DNA of 35,980 nt from JAYWFX01 sp043778575 (GTDB taxonomy: Bacteria; Patescibacteriota; JACMRA01), in NCBI GenBank assembly GCA_043778575.1, contig JAYWFX010000021.1, positions 1 through 35,980 on the forward strand, given 5' to 3'. Both the position numbers and the translations under genes were made by a program. How positions within the stretch are numbered: position 1 is the first letter of the stretch; each line of letters starts with the position of its first letter. Of the stretch, positions 24,376-32,618 are shown piece after piece. The notes beneath the pieces are model-generated. The model saw only the letters and a list, made by a program, of their open reading frames with translations. It did no database searches and was not told the origin of the DNA.

Positions 24376-25731
24376 ATGACATTTCATTCTACATCTCGAT
24401 TTAATCTTTTTTTCATCAGCTTATCTCTCATTATATTCTGTGTGTTTTCCTTTGGAGGTTCAGCGGTTATTGAGGTTTCTTCTCAGGCTTACCTTACCAA
24501 ATATGAAACTAAAAAAGCAGATATAGAGGTACAAAAAAGTAAAGTAAAAGAGACTCTCAACAATGTAGCTGGAAAACTAGAAGAAACAAGCAGATTAGCA
24601 GGCACACTAAAAGAGCAAGTAGCTAAAGTTCAAGTCGAGATAGACAACACGAACACAGCAATCACACAGACAAAACTAATTATCAACCAATTGGAAGACC
24701 AAATCGCAACCAACCAAAGAGACCTAGAAGAGCTAATCATTCAGATGAAGGAGCTTATTTTTGACATTCAAAAGGCCAACCAAGTAACCCCCCTAGAAAG
24801 CATAGTATCTAGCGGTACCCTCGGTGAAGCTCTGAGTAAAGTATATAATTTGACAGGACTCCAAGACAAAGCTGAAAACCTAAGAATAAAAATACTCAGA
24901 ACCCGGGATGAATTAGAGAAAAATAGAAAGCTAGCCGAGGAATCACGTGCTCAGCTGGAAGGAGCAAAGGCATTACTGGCAAGTCAAAAATCTAGCTTGG
25001 ATGATCTGCTGCAAAAAACTCAAAATGACGAAGAAAACTACAAAAGATATGCCAAAAACCTAGAGCAACAAGATAACGAACTCAACAACCAAATTGCTCA
25101 AGCAGAGCGTGAAAAAAATACAGATGCTGTCAAATACAGACAAGAGGAGGAACGAAAGCGAATCGAGGCAGAAAAAGCAGCAGCGCCCACCTATACTGGC
25201 GGTAATGGAAATCTGAATCCACCTGCTGGAGGTACCTCTACACGAGGAGCAACCACAAACTGCTTCTACGAAGATGGGTCGAATCCCGGAATCCCAGAAG
25301 GGTTTTTCGGTAGTCCAACTGACGGTTATTTTGTCAGAGAATTTGATGGTTGTGGTCATGATGGTGTCGATATCGCCAACGGAATAGGTACTCCACTGCG
25401 ATCTATTGCTGATGGTGTGGTAGTCAAGCGTAGCTACGCTGGAAATGGATACGGAAATTACACAATCATAAAGCACACCCTACCAAATGGACGACGAATA
25501 TACTCACTATACGCCCACCAAAACTCAGTCCCAATATACGGCATCGGCACATTTGTTTTAAAAGGACAGCAAATTGGCTACATGGGAACCACTGGTAGGA
25601 GTACGGGGTCACACTTGCATTTTAGTTTGTTCTCTGAATCGTTTGAAGTTAGTCTAAACGACGGCTGTCTCTATGGCGGCTGGTCACACTCGTATTGCTA
25701 CAAACCTTCTCGTTTTGTAAATGTAGACTAA
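24376..25731 (+). CDS. M23-family peptidoglycan peptidase with coiled coil (EnvC-like)
   Basis: About 451 residues. A signal or anchor helix (about 9-30) is followed by a long coiled coil of Lys, Glu, Gln and Leu at about 35-255, a Gly/Pro/Thr linker, and a C-terminal M23 (LytM) domain. The Zn ligands look intact: GHDGVDIANG (HxGxD) and the late GSHLHFSLF (HxH), with YSLYAHQNS between. An extra pair of cysteines surrounds the start of the domain (NCFYEDG and DGCGHDG), possibly disulfide-bonded. The protein is likely an endopeptidase acting on cross-links, perhaps during division. A TTG at 24325 opens the same frame, but the ATG gives a normal signal sequence. Confidence 0.9.
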   Translation: MTFHSTSRFNLFFISLSLIIFCVFSFGGSAVIEVSSQAYLTKYETKKADIEVQKSKVKETLNNVAGKLEETSRLAGTLKEQVAKVQVEIDNTNTAITQTKLIINQLEDQIATNQRDLEELIIQMKELIFDIQKANQVTPLESIVSSGTLGEALSKVYNLTGLQDKAENLRIKILRTRDELEKNRKLAEESRAQLEGAKALLASQKSSLDDLLQKTQNDEENYKRYAKNLEQQDNELNNQIAQAEREKNTDAVKYRQEEERKRIEAEKAAAPTYTGGNGNLNPPAGGTSTRGATTNCFYEDGSNPGIPEGFFGSPTDGYFVREFDGCGHDGVDIANGIGTPLRSIADGVVVKRSYAGNGYGNYTIIKHTLPNGRRIYSLYAHQNSVPIYGIGTFVLKGQQIGYMGTTGRSTGSHLHFSLFSESFEVSLNDGCLYGGWSHSYCYKPSRFVNVD

Positions 25732-25745
25732 ATTATTGTTACGAT

Positions 25746-26732
25746 ATGGATCCAACTAGAACTCCTCAACCCAAAATCACACCCAGAAAGCTATCGTATA
25801 TTTTTGGTGTTACTGGATTCTCATTATCAGCCCTGCTATTTTTTCCGATATCTGAAGTCTTTGCAGGAAACTGGAAACTCAACCAACAATTTGAGCTGTT
25901 CTATATCGATCACATAAATATCTTTGGTTATCAGCTAGATATCGGTTCTATTAATATTCGATTTTACTCGGTGTGTATCTTACTTGGGTTACTAGCTGGT
26001 TATAGTTTAGCCCTATACCTAGGAAAATTACAGCACATAGTCGGCACCATTATCGATCGGCTGTTTATCGGAGTAGTGGTTTTTGGTTTGATCGGAGCAC
26101 GATTGTTTTTTGTGTTATTTAACTGGAGTAAATTTAGCGATAATCCCGCCAACATTATATTGCAGCTCAACAAAGGCGGACTAGCTCTCTACGGTGCACT
26201 AATACTGTCCACTGCCTATCTGACTCTATATTGCCGCAAGTATAAATTTAATATATATGAATTTTTAGATTTTTTGGCTCCAGCAGTTCTACTCGGTCAA
26301 ATAATTGGTAGATTCGGTAACTTTTTCAACTACGAAGCCTACGGCCCATCCACGAGCATATACTGGAAGATGTACGTACCACTCCTTGCAAATATCACTG
26401 AGAACCTGAGGCAACCCTATTTCCACCCGACATTTCTGTACGAAATCATCCCTAACTTCTTCCTACTGTTAGTATTGCTATATAACTTTACTAACTGGAC
26501 ACAAAAACGCTCAGGATTGGTGTTTGCTGGGTATGCGGTTGGCTATGGAGTAATTAGGACATTCACTGAGTTTTTTAGATTAGATGCACTAAAATACCAG
26601 ATATTTGGAATAATCACTCACCCAAGCCAAATCCTCTCTGTTGGATTAGCCGCCTTTGGCATTTATATAATTATCCGCAGAAACAAAATAGTGTACTTCA
26701 AAAAAACCATGACCGAAATCGAGACGCAATAA
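25746..26732 (+). CDS. lgt: Prolipoprotein diacylglyceryl transferase
   Basis: About 328 residues, multi-pass membrane enzyme that attaches diacylglycerol to the lipobox cysteine of lipoproteins. The Lgt signature GRFGNFFNYEAYG is intact near residue 194, FHPTFLYEIIPN follows near 230, and a late FTEFFRLD segment contains the expected Arg and Glu. Where E. coli has HGG (His103), the segment reads GGLALYGALI, so His is Tyr; other lineages also vary here. I use the ATG at 25746, 14 bases after the M23 gene; the frame stays open to 25695 within that gene. Lgt implies that lipoproteins are made by this cell. Confidence 0.93.
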   Translation: MDPTRTPQPKITPRKLSYIFGVTGFSLSALLFFPISEVFAGNWKLNQQFELFYIDHINIFGYQLDIGSINIRFYSVCILLGLLAGYSLALYLGKLQHIVGTIIDRLFIGVVVFGLIGARLFFVLFNWSKFSDNPANIILQLNKGGLALYGALILSTAYLTLYCRKYKFNIYEFLDFLAPAVLLGQIIGRFGNFFNYEAYGPSTSIYWKMYVPLLANITENLRQPYFHPTFLYEIIPNFFLLLVLLYNFTNWTQKRSGLVFAGYAVGYGVIRTFTEFFRLDALKYQIFGIITHPSQILSVGLAAFGIYIIIRRNKIVYFKKTMTEIETQ

Positions 26733-26812
26733 TTAGTTTAAAGATATAATTTAGTAGTCTAATCAGGTTTGCTCTTGACATCCTAGAGTGGATATGGTTT
26801 TTCTTGGATTAT

Positions 26813-27529
26813 ATGAAACTTAATATCAAAAACACCTCTCCAAGCCTGTCTCAAACCAAGGGCGGCTCAAACATAGTCAGCGTAGCTGTAGCCATAGTCA
26901 CTTTTATACTGGTCGTAGGTGGTGTATTTTTGATAACTAAAAGTTTAGGAAACAGAGGTACTGATGTCGTCCAAGCCCCTAGTTTAGATGCAACTCCCTC
27001 AGTAAAATCAGCCACTGAAACCCGCAGCTCTGAATCAAACTCACTCGTTCTCAAAGACAAATCCTCTGACTCGATCACCACAACCGAAAACAAGCCAAAT
27101 ACCGAGAACAAAGAAACTAAAGAAGCTCCAGTACAAGTACCAACCACATCAACAGATCCTAAACCAACAGAGATAAAGCCAACTGAAAATCACTCTGACA
27201 CCAACCAAAAACCCAAGACACCCACAGAATCATCTAATCCATCCACACCAACAATCACGCCAACTACAGCTAAACCCACCACACTATCATCAAACCAAAG
27301 CATCCTAAAAGTATTGAGCCAAAGCGGAAACAGGTACCGAGTTCAGGTAGTTGACACAGGCACGACGGATGGTAGGTATTTAGTAAAAGACGCAACCATA
27401 ACCTTGAACTTGAGTGGATTTACGCTAGGAAACGAAAAAACCTACAAACTAACAGGAATTGGTGAAAAAAATGGACTCATAAACGTAAACTTAGCAAACA
27501 TGGACGCCATAGAGAATATAACTAAATAA
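26813..27529 (+). CDS. Membrane-anchored protein with Thr/Pro-rich linker, unknown function
   Basis: 238 residues. One transmembrane helix (about residues 22-44) is followed by a low-complexity region rich in Thr, Pro, Lys, Ser and Glu to about residue 160, then a compact C-terminal domain of about 75 residues with alternating strand-like segments (YRVQVVDTGTTDGRYLV, ATITLNLSGF, KTYKLTGIGE). The layout is that of a surface protein with a stalk, perhaps crossing the cell wall to present a small domain. No family recognised. The in-frame TTG at 26804 is less likely than the ATG. It is 16 bases upstream of cmk. Confidence 0.75.
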   Translation: MKLNIKNTSPSLSQTKGGSNIVSVAVAIVTFILVVGGVFLITKSLGNRGTDVVQAPSLDATPSVKSATETRSSESNSLVLKDKSSDSITTTENKPNTENKETKEAPVQVPTTSTDPKPTEIKPTENHSDTNQKPKTPTESSNPSTPTITPTTAKPTTLSSNQSILKVLSQSGNRYRVQVVDTGTTDGRYLVKDATITLNLSGFTLGNEKTYKLTGIGEKNGLINVNLANMDAIENITK

Positions 27530-27545
27530 CAGGTTCATAGAATAT

Positions 27546-28235
27546 ATGAAGATTGCACTAGACGGCCCAGCTGGAAGTGGAAAAGGCACAATTTGTAGTA
27601 GAGTAGCTGATCAGCTCAACTTAATAAATTTTTCAAGCGGAGAAGTCTATCGCCTAGCTACCTATTTACTTGTCAGTCCAGAGTATTCTAAAGAAATTAC
27701 GAATCCGATTCAGATTATTGAGCTAATTACATCAGGCAGAGTAGCCTACAAATGGAATCAGATCACCAAATCAAGTGAAGTATGGCTCGATGGAAATGAC
27801 ATCAAACCAGATCTCCATAAGCAAACTATCTCTACAAAGGTTGCTGAGATTTCCAAAACATTTACTCGAGAGATCACTGAGACCGCAGAGTTTATCGTAA
27901 ACACTATCCATGATGATTTGATATGCGAGGGTCGAAATGTAGCAACCCATATTATCCCAAACGCAAATATAAAAATCTATTTAGACGCCTCACCAGAGAT
28001 ACGAACCAGACGCAGGATGCAAGACATCATCAACCAAGGTGACAGCATAGAGTTTGACACACTCCTAGCCCAGATCAAAGAGCGTGATAGACTAGATATG
28101 ACCAGAGATTACGCCCCCCTAGTCAGACTCCCCGAGGCGATTTACGTAGACACCAGCCAGCAAACCATAGACCAGTCAGTCCAGCAGATCGTGGATATTA
28201 TTGAGGGGGCATCGGTAGTTACAGAAAACAGGTAA
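27546..28235 (+). CDS. cmk: Cytidylate kinase
   Basis: 229 residues; phosphorylates CMP and dCMP for RNA, DNA and phospholipid precursors. It opens with the P-loop LDGPAGSGKGTICSRVA, then INFSSGEVYRLATYLL (normally DTGAMYRA; here the Asp-Thr-Gly is Ser-Ser-Gly), a NMP-binding insert, the CEGRNVATHIIPNANIKIYLD block with the GRD-like position GRN, and the lid residues RTRRRM near 156. The family assignment is solid but two motif residues are atypical (SSGEVYR and GRNV). It is the last gene before the repeat-rich spacer and the defence island. Confidence 0.9.
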   Translation: MKIALDGPAGSGKGTICSRVADQLNLINFSSGEVYRLATYLLVSPEYSKEITNPIQIIELITSGRVAYKWNQITKSSEVWLDGNDIKPDLHKQTISTKVAEISKTFTREITETAEFIVNTIHDDLICEGRNVATHIIPNANIKIYLDASPEIRTRRRMQDIINQGDSIEFDTLLAQIKERDRLDMTRDYAPLVRLPEAIYVDTSQQTIDQSVQQIVDIIEGASVVTENR

Positions 28236-28596
28236 TCTAATTAAGAACATACTAGACTACACCCCGTTATCTTGTCTCCAGATCGGCTTTGATATCTACA
28301 GCTATACCCCCCCAATCAAATCCAGAACCATCAACACCCCCCTGAATCTCCCCAACACCTCCGTGAATTTTTCACCCTAGATCATCCTCAACTTCATCAT
28401 ATGTCATCCTGAATTCCACCCTGCGTCATCCTGAACTCGTTTCAGGATCTAATTCCACCCTTCAATTTGTTTTCAAAAAAAATCCTTATATATTTTGCCT
28501 AAAATAAAAAGGTGTGATATGTTCATAAAAATCTCTGTAAAAAAATAAAATAAAGTACAGAAGTTGAGGAGTAAAAATCTAAAAAAAAGACAAAAA
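28236..28596. other. Repeat-bearing intergenic region at the left edge of the defence island
   Basis: About 360 bases without a convincing gene. The plus strand is markedly G-poor and C-rich from about 28250 to 28470, with several short repeated words: TCATCCT occurs at least three times (about 28382, 28404, 28426), and AATTCCACCCT twice (28412, 28451). The right part is A/T-rich with poly-A tracts. A hairpin is annotated separately. GAGGAG at 28567-28572 is the only purine-rich ribosome-binding-like sequence here, but it lies too far (about 24 bases) from the next ATG. Confidence 0.6.
28428..28448. repeat. Perfect 8-bp inverted repeat (REP-like hairpin)
   Basis: Arms ATCCTGAA and TTCAGGAT are exactly complementary around a 5-base loop CTCGT. 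It lacks a following T run, so it is not a classical terminator. A partial copy of the left arm (TCATCCTGAATTC) occurs about 23 bases upstream. The element resembles dispersed palindromic intergenic repeats and could also stabilise the 3' end of the cmk transcript. Confidence 0.75.
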
Positions 28597-29214
28597 ATGT
28601 CTGAAGAAAAACAAATAAAATCCAAAGAGCGAGTACGCAATATCGCAGAGGTATATACTGCTAGAAAGCAAGTTGATGATATTTTGGATCTTGTGAAAAA
28701 TCATTCTGAAAATGTAGAGAGTACTTTTTTGGAACCAGCTTGTGGAAATGGTAATTTTTTAGTGGCTATTTTAGAGCGTAAACTACAGCGAGCCCTAACC
28801 AGTCTTTCTAAATATTCACCTCAAGTGATAGTTGAGTACACAGTTTTGAGGGCTTTGAGCACTATCTACGGCATTGATATAATGACAGATAATGTGGCAG
28901 AGGCTAGAGACAGGCTGCAATTTACGATAGGTGAATTTTTCTCAAACAACTATAACACTCGTATACTTAATGAAAATTTTTGGGTGAGTACAGAGTGGGT
29001 TTTGCACAAAAATATAGTCGTAGGAGACAGTCTAAATGATACCAATAACATAGTTTTTCAGCAGTATAGATCGCCAAAACTACTTCATTTTAAAATAACA
29101 GAATTTCATTTTACCGAGCCGCAACAAACAAAAACAAACCCTGAGCACAAATTACCTAAACTCAAAAAACACCCTATTACTCACTATTTAGGCATCTCTC
29201 AATTATGCTCTTAA
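28597..29214 (+). CDS. Small DNA methyltransferase-like protein without catalytic motif
   Basis: About 205 residues. The SAM-binding motif I is clear (FLEPACGNGNFLVAILERKL, near residue 44), as is a following GIDIMTDNVAEARDRL block (motif II) and VVGDSL (motif III-like). The (N/D)PP(Y/F) catalytic motif of adenine or cytosine-N4 methylases is absent, and the C-terminal 60 residues look unlike the family. Start choice: the frame opens with TTG at 28564, but I take the ATG at 28597; neither is certain. Its stop overlaps the next methylase by 10 bases. It is a truncated or accessory methylase, perhaps forming a complex with its partner. Confidence 0.75.
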   Translation: MSEEKQIKSKERVRNIAEVYTARKQVDDILDLVKNHSENVESTFLEPACGNGNFLVAILERKLQRALTSLSKYSPQVIVEYTVLRALSTIYGIDIMTDNVAEARDRLQFTIGEFFSNNYNTRILNENFWVSTEWVLHKNIVVGDSLNDTNNIVFQQYRSPKLLHFKITEFHFTEPQQTKTNPEHKLPKLKKHPITHYLGISQLCS

Positions 29215-30734
29215 ATAAAAGAATACCTGATATACTCGATTGTATTGCAAATTTATCAAATGATGAGGTATTTACACCTCCATCTGTAGCGCGTAAAGTC
29301 CTAGATATATTGCCCCTAGAAATATGGAGTAATCCAGATCTAAAATGGCTTGATCCAGCCTGTAAAACAGGGGTATTTTTGAGAGAAATAGCAACTAGAC
29401 TAATGATCGGTCTAGAGGGTACAATCCCAAATGAATCAATCAGACGAAATCATATCTTTCAAAACATGCTCTATGGGATATCAGTCACAGAATTGACTGG
29501 TATGATAGCTAGACGCTCCCTCTACACCTCAAAAGATGCCAACAGTAGGTTTTCTGTATTTCAAATGCCAACCGACCAAGGCAACATTTTTTACGAGAGG
29601 ACTGATCATGTATACACAGAACGCCACCTCATATCAGATACTCAATCTAGCAGTGAAACTGGTGTCAGATGTATTTACTGCAATATCAACAAAACTAACC
29701 AACTTGAAAGAGGCGGCGAGCTGGAGAATTACGCTTATCCATTTATACATAAAACAAAAATCTTAACAAATATGCAATTCGATGTCATAGTGGGCAATCC
29801 CCCATTTCAACTCAAAGACGACGGTCATGGAGCGAGTGCAATCCCTTTGTACCATTTATTTGTAGAGCAAGCAAAACGACTAAACCCTAAATACATCAGC
29901 TTTATCATACCATCTCGGTGGTTTGCGGGTGGCAAGGGTCTGGATAAATTTCGTTCAAACATGCTCAGTGACACCACCATCACAACTCTCGTAGATTATC
30001 CAAACGCAAGCGATATTTTCCCTGGAGTAGAAATCAAAGGTGGGGTTTGCTATTTTTTGTCTGATAAAACTCATGATGGTGATTGCCTAGTCAAATCCAT
30101 GAATGGAGATGAGGTAGTCTCTGAGATGATGAGACCACTTTCAGGTCATGATGTCTTTATCAGGCACAATCAGGCTATATCCATACTAGAAAAAGTACAA
30201 AAATATGGTGAAACGACTATGGATGCAAAAGTCTCAAGCCAAAAACCATTTGGATTTAGAACAAATTTCAAAGATTTCAAGGAAACCATGTTTGATGGAG
30301 CAGTCAAAATCTACGCTCGTGGACGCCAAGGATATATCCAAAAAGATCAAATTGCAGTACACCCAGAGTGGATAGATAAATATAAAGTATTTACACCTAG
30401 AGCAGCCGAAGGTGATGGGACATTTCCTAATAACATTATTGGTAAGATACTTATAGGAAAACCTAAAACCTGCTGTACTGAGACATATTTGGTTGTAAAC
30501 ATTTTTGATAACCAAACAGAAGCTGAAAATCTAAGTGCATTTCTCAAGACAAAATTTACCCGATTTTTGATTTCCCTCAAGAAAAATACTCAAGATTTGA
30601 ATAAAGATAGATTTTCGTTTGTCCCAGATTTAGACATGAAGATAGGATGGACAGACAATATGCTCTACAGCAAATACAAGCTCACAAATGAGGAGATAAG
30701 CTTTATAGACAGCATAGTCAAAGAAATGAAATGA
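29205..30734 (+). CDS. Eco57I-like N6-adenine DNA methyltransferase
   Basis: 509 residues. DEVFTPPSVARKVLDIL is followed by motif I LDPACKTGVFLREIATRL (near 49), a block ending TGMIARRSLY, a Cys pair (RCIYC near 165), motif IV VGNPPFQLKDDGHGA (Asn198), a conserved FIIPSRWFAGGKGL and a target-recognition-like C-terminal half with KGGVCYFLS and PRAAEGDGTFPNN. The layout matches Eco57I-type gamma-class enzymes, which methylate adenine. No nuclease domain is visible in this chain. It is packed between the small methylase-like gene (10-base overlap) and the OLD-type ATPase (7-base gap) and probably protects host DNA in the module. Confidence 0.88.
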   Translation: MLLNKRIPDILDCIANLSNDEVFTPPSVARKVLDILPLEIWSNPDLKWLDPACKTGVFLREIATRLMIGLEGTIPNESIRRNHIFQNMLYGISVTELTGMIARRSLYTSKDANSRFSVFQMPTDQGNIFYERTDHVYTERHLISDTQSSSETGVRCIYCNINKTNQLERGGELENYAYPFIHKTKILTNMQFDVIVGNPPFQLKDDGHGASAIPLYHLFVEQAKRLNPKYISFIIPSRWFAGGKGLDKFRSNMLSDTTITTLVDYPNASDIFPGVEIKGGVCYFLSDKTHDGDCLVKSMNGDEVVSEMMRPLSGHDVFIRHNQAISILEKVQKYGETTMDAKVSSQKPFGFRTNFKDFKETMFDGAVKIYARGRQGYIQKDQIAVHPEWIDKYKVFTPRAAEGDGTFPNNIIGKILIGKPKTCCTETYLVVNIFDNQTEAENLSAFLKTKFTRFLISLKKNTQDLNKDRFSFVPDLDMKIGWTDNMLYSKYKLTNEEISFIDSIVKEMK

Positions 30735-30741
30735 AAATAGT

Positions 30742-32616
30742 ATGTATTTATCAAAAATAAAAATAATAAATTTTAGGGGAATAAATTTACAGGAATTAGC
30801 TTTTACCAGATTTAGCACTTTGGTTGGTAAAAATGATTGCGGTAAATCGACAATTATAAATGCTATAAAATTATTTTTTAATGATGAAAAAGCTAACCGA
30901 AAAGACTTTAACTTTTATACTAAGGATACAAAAGATATAGAAATTGAAATTGAAGTGAGCGATTATGATCCTGAACTATTAAAAACATATATTGTCGGAG
31001 GTGAGAAAACAGATGGGTTTGAAGTGGTGGTCAAAGATTTCGTTCATAACAGTATTCTACGATTAAAAAAAACTTGGAAATATTCTGATGCGATTGAGTG
31101 TGCATCAACCACGTATATATTTTGTAACGATTTTGTAGAAACACCAATTCATAAAATCTCTACTCAAAAAGAAATAACCAAGATAGTAACAGAATTGGAA
31201 ATTGAAATTCCTGTTTCAGGTGTTGGAGAAAATAGTATACTCGAGAAAAAAGCAGCAATCTCAAATAAACTCGTTCAAGATAATAAGCCAAAGGTTTTCA
31301 ACTTCCTTGAGATAAAGGCAAATAGCCTGAAAGGTTTACGTGACTGTCTTCCGAGAATCGAGCTACTAAAAGCTGATCAAACAATTGAGACTACTACAAC
31401 TGAATTCAAGTCGACTTTTACCACAGAAATCAAAGAAATTATTAAGAACGAAAAGTCTAGAGGTGGTGAGAGTTCCCTTAAAATAATTGAAGAGACCATT
31501 CAAAATAAAATAAGAGAAGAGGCTTTAGAGATCAAAAATTGTATGTCTCATCATATTTCTGACCTTAGTGATCTTTTAATTACACCTAGTTTTGATTGGT
31601 ACAAAGGTGTTGAGATAACCAATGTGGAATTGAAATTAGAAGGAGATGATGAGTATATTCCACTTGAAAATAAAGGATCAGGCTATAGAAGATTATTTAT
31701 GGTAGGCAGGCTGAGGTATTTAGCCAACAAAAAACAGTCAGAAAATGTAATTTATTTAATTGAAGAGCCAGAAACATTTTTACATCCATCTGCTCAAGAA
31801 GAAATGTTAGAGTCGCTCATCTCCTTATCTGATCACAATCAAATTTTCGTGACCACACACTCTCCAGTATTTGCAGGAGCAACAAAAAATGATAGCTTAA
31901 CTTTGTGTAAAAAGGTCAATTCTAATCTGATATATGAGCAGAGAGATGATAATGAGTTTTTATTAGATATAGCCAAACAACTAGGTGTAAAACCAATGCA
32001 TAATATATCTGATACCTATAAGGCTATAATTTTTGTTGAGGGTAGTAATGACAGAGAATTCATTAGAATTTCCTCACAAAAACTTGGATCAAGTGTTCAC
32101 GCTTTAGAAGATGAGAAACAAATAGCTATTTTGGATGGTGGCGGTCAATCATTACAAAATTTTGTTGATTTAGACTATTTTACAACCCATGATAAACATT
32201 TATTTTTAATCATTGATTCAGATATTTACGATTCTGAGCAAATTACAGAAACAGACAAGAGAAATTCTTTTGATAAAAAACAAGAAGAGAACATTGCCTT
32301 AAGATCAAATTTTGAAAATAAAAACAAATCAAAAGGATTTATACTAAAAAAAAGAAATATAGATTCATATTACCACCCCAAGGCCTTGAAGAGATTGATA
32401 GCTAGTTTTCCCGAAGTGGGAATCTTTAAAGACAATTTTTGTTATAAAACTTACGTTCAAAAGCTTTTAAAAGACAGAGTTGTAACTGAGAACATCCCGC
32501 AAAAAAACTATATTGCAGCGTTTAACGAAATGACCTCACAAGAATGGGTTGAGGTTTCAAATAACGAATTGGAAACTATGTTTGGAGAAATTATCTCTCG
32601 CATACAACAAAAATAA
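30742..32616 (+). CDS. OLD-family ATP-dependent nuclease (ABC ATPase plus TOPRIM)
   Basis: 624 residues. N-terminal ABC-type ATPase: Walker A VGKNDCGKSTIINA (near 28), a long helical insert with Lys/Glu/Ile-rich coiled coil (about 150-280), signature SGYRRLF (near 312), Walker B VIYLIEEPETFLHPSA (near 338) and the His loop VTTHSPVF. C-terminal TOPRIM nuclease domain: IFVEGSNDREF (Glu near 432) and LIIDSDIYD (DxD near 491). This is the architecture of P2 OLD and GajA of Gabija. No UvrD-type GajB is adjacent; the neighbours are methylases and an SF2 helicase. Composition looks more A+T-rich than the housekeeping genes. Likely antiphage function. Confidence 0.9.
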   Translation: MYLSKIKIINFRGINLQELAFTRFSTLVGKNDCGKSTIINAIKLFFNDEKANRKDFNFYTKDTKDIEIEIEVSDYDPELLKTYIVGGEKTDGFEVVVKDFVHNSILRLKKTWKYSDAIECASTTYIFCNDFVETPIHKISTQKEITKIVTELEIEIPVSGVGENSILEKKAAISNKLVQDNKPKVFNFLEIKANSLKGLRDCLPRIELLKADQTIETTTTEFKSTFTTEIKEIIKNEKSRGGESSLKIIEETIQNKIREEALEIKNCMSHHISDLSDLLITPSFDWYKGVEITNVELKLEGDDEYIPLENKGSGYRRLFMVGRLRYLANKKQSENVIYLIEEPETFLHPSAQEEMLESLISLSDHNQIFVTTHSPVFAGATKNDSLTLCKKVNSNLIYEQRDDNEFLLDIAKQLGVKPMHNISDTYKAIIFVEGSNDREFIRISSQKLGSSVHALEDEKQIAILDGGGQSLQNFVDLDYFTTHDKHLFLIIDSDIYDSEQITETDKRNSFDKKQEENIALRSNFENKNKSKGFILKKRNIDSYYHPKALKRLIASFPEVGIFKDNFCYKTYVQKLLKDRVVTENIPQKNYIAAFNEMTSQEWVEVSNNELETMFGEIISRIQQK

Positions 32617-32618
32617 AT

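Noticed and set aside
28597..30734. One methylase split by a frameshift into two frames
   Set aside because: Each frame carries its own motif I (LEPACGNG and LDPACKTG), so they are two proteins and not halves of one.
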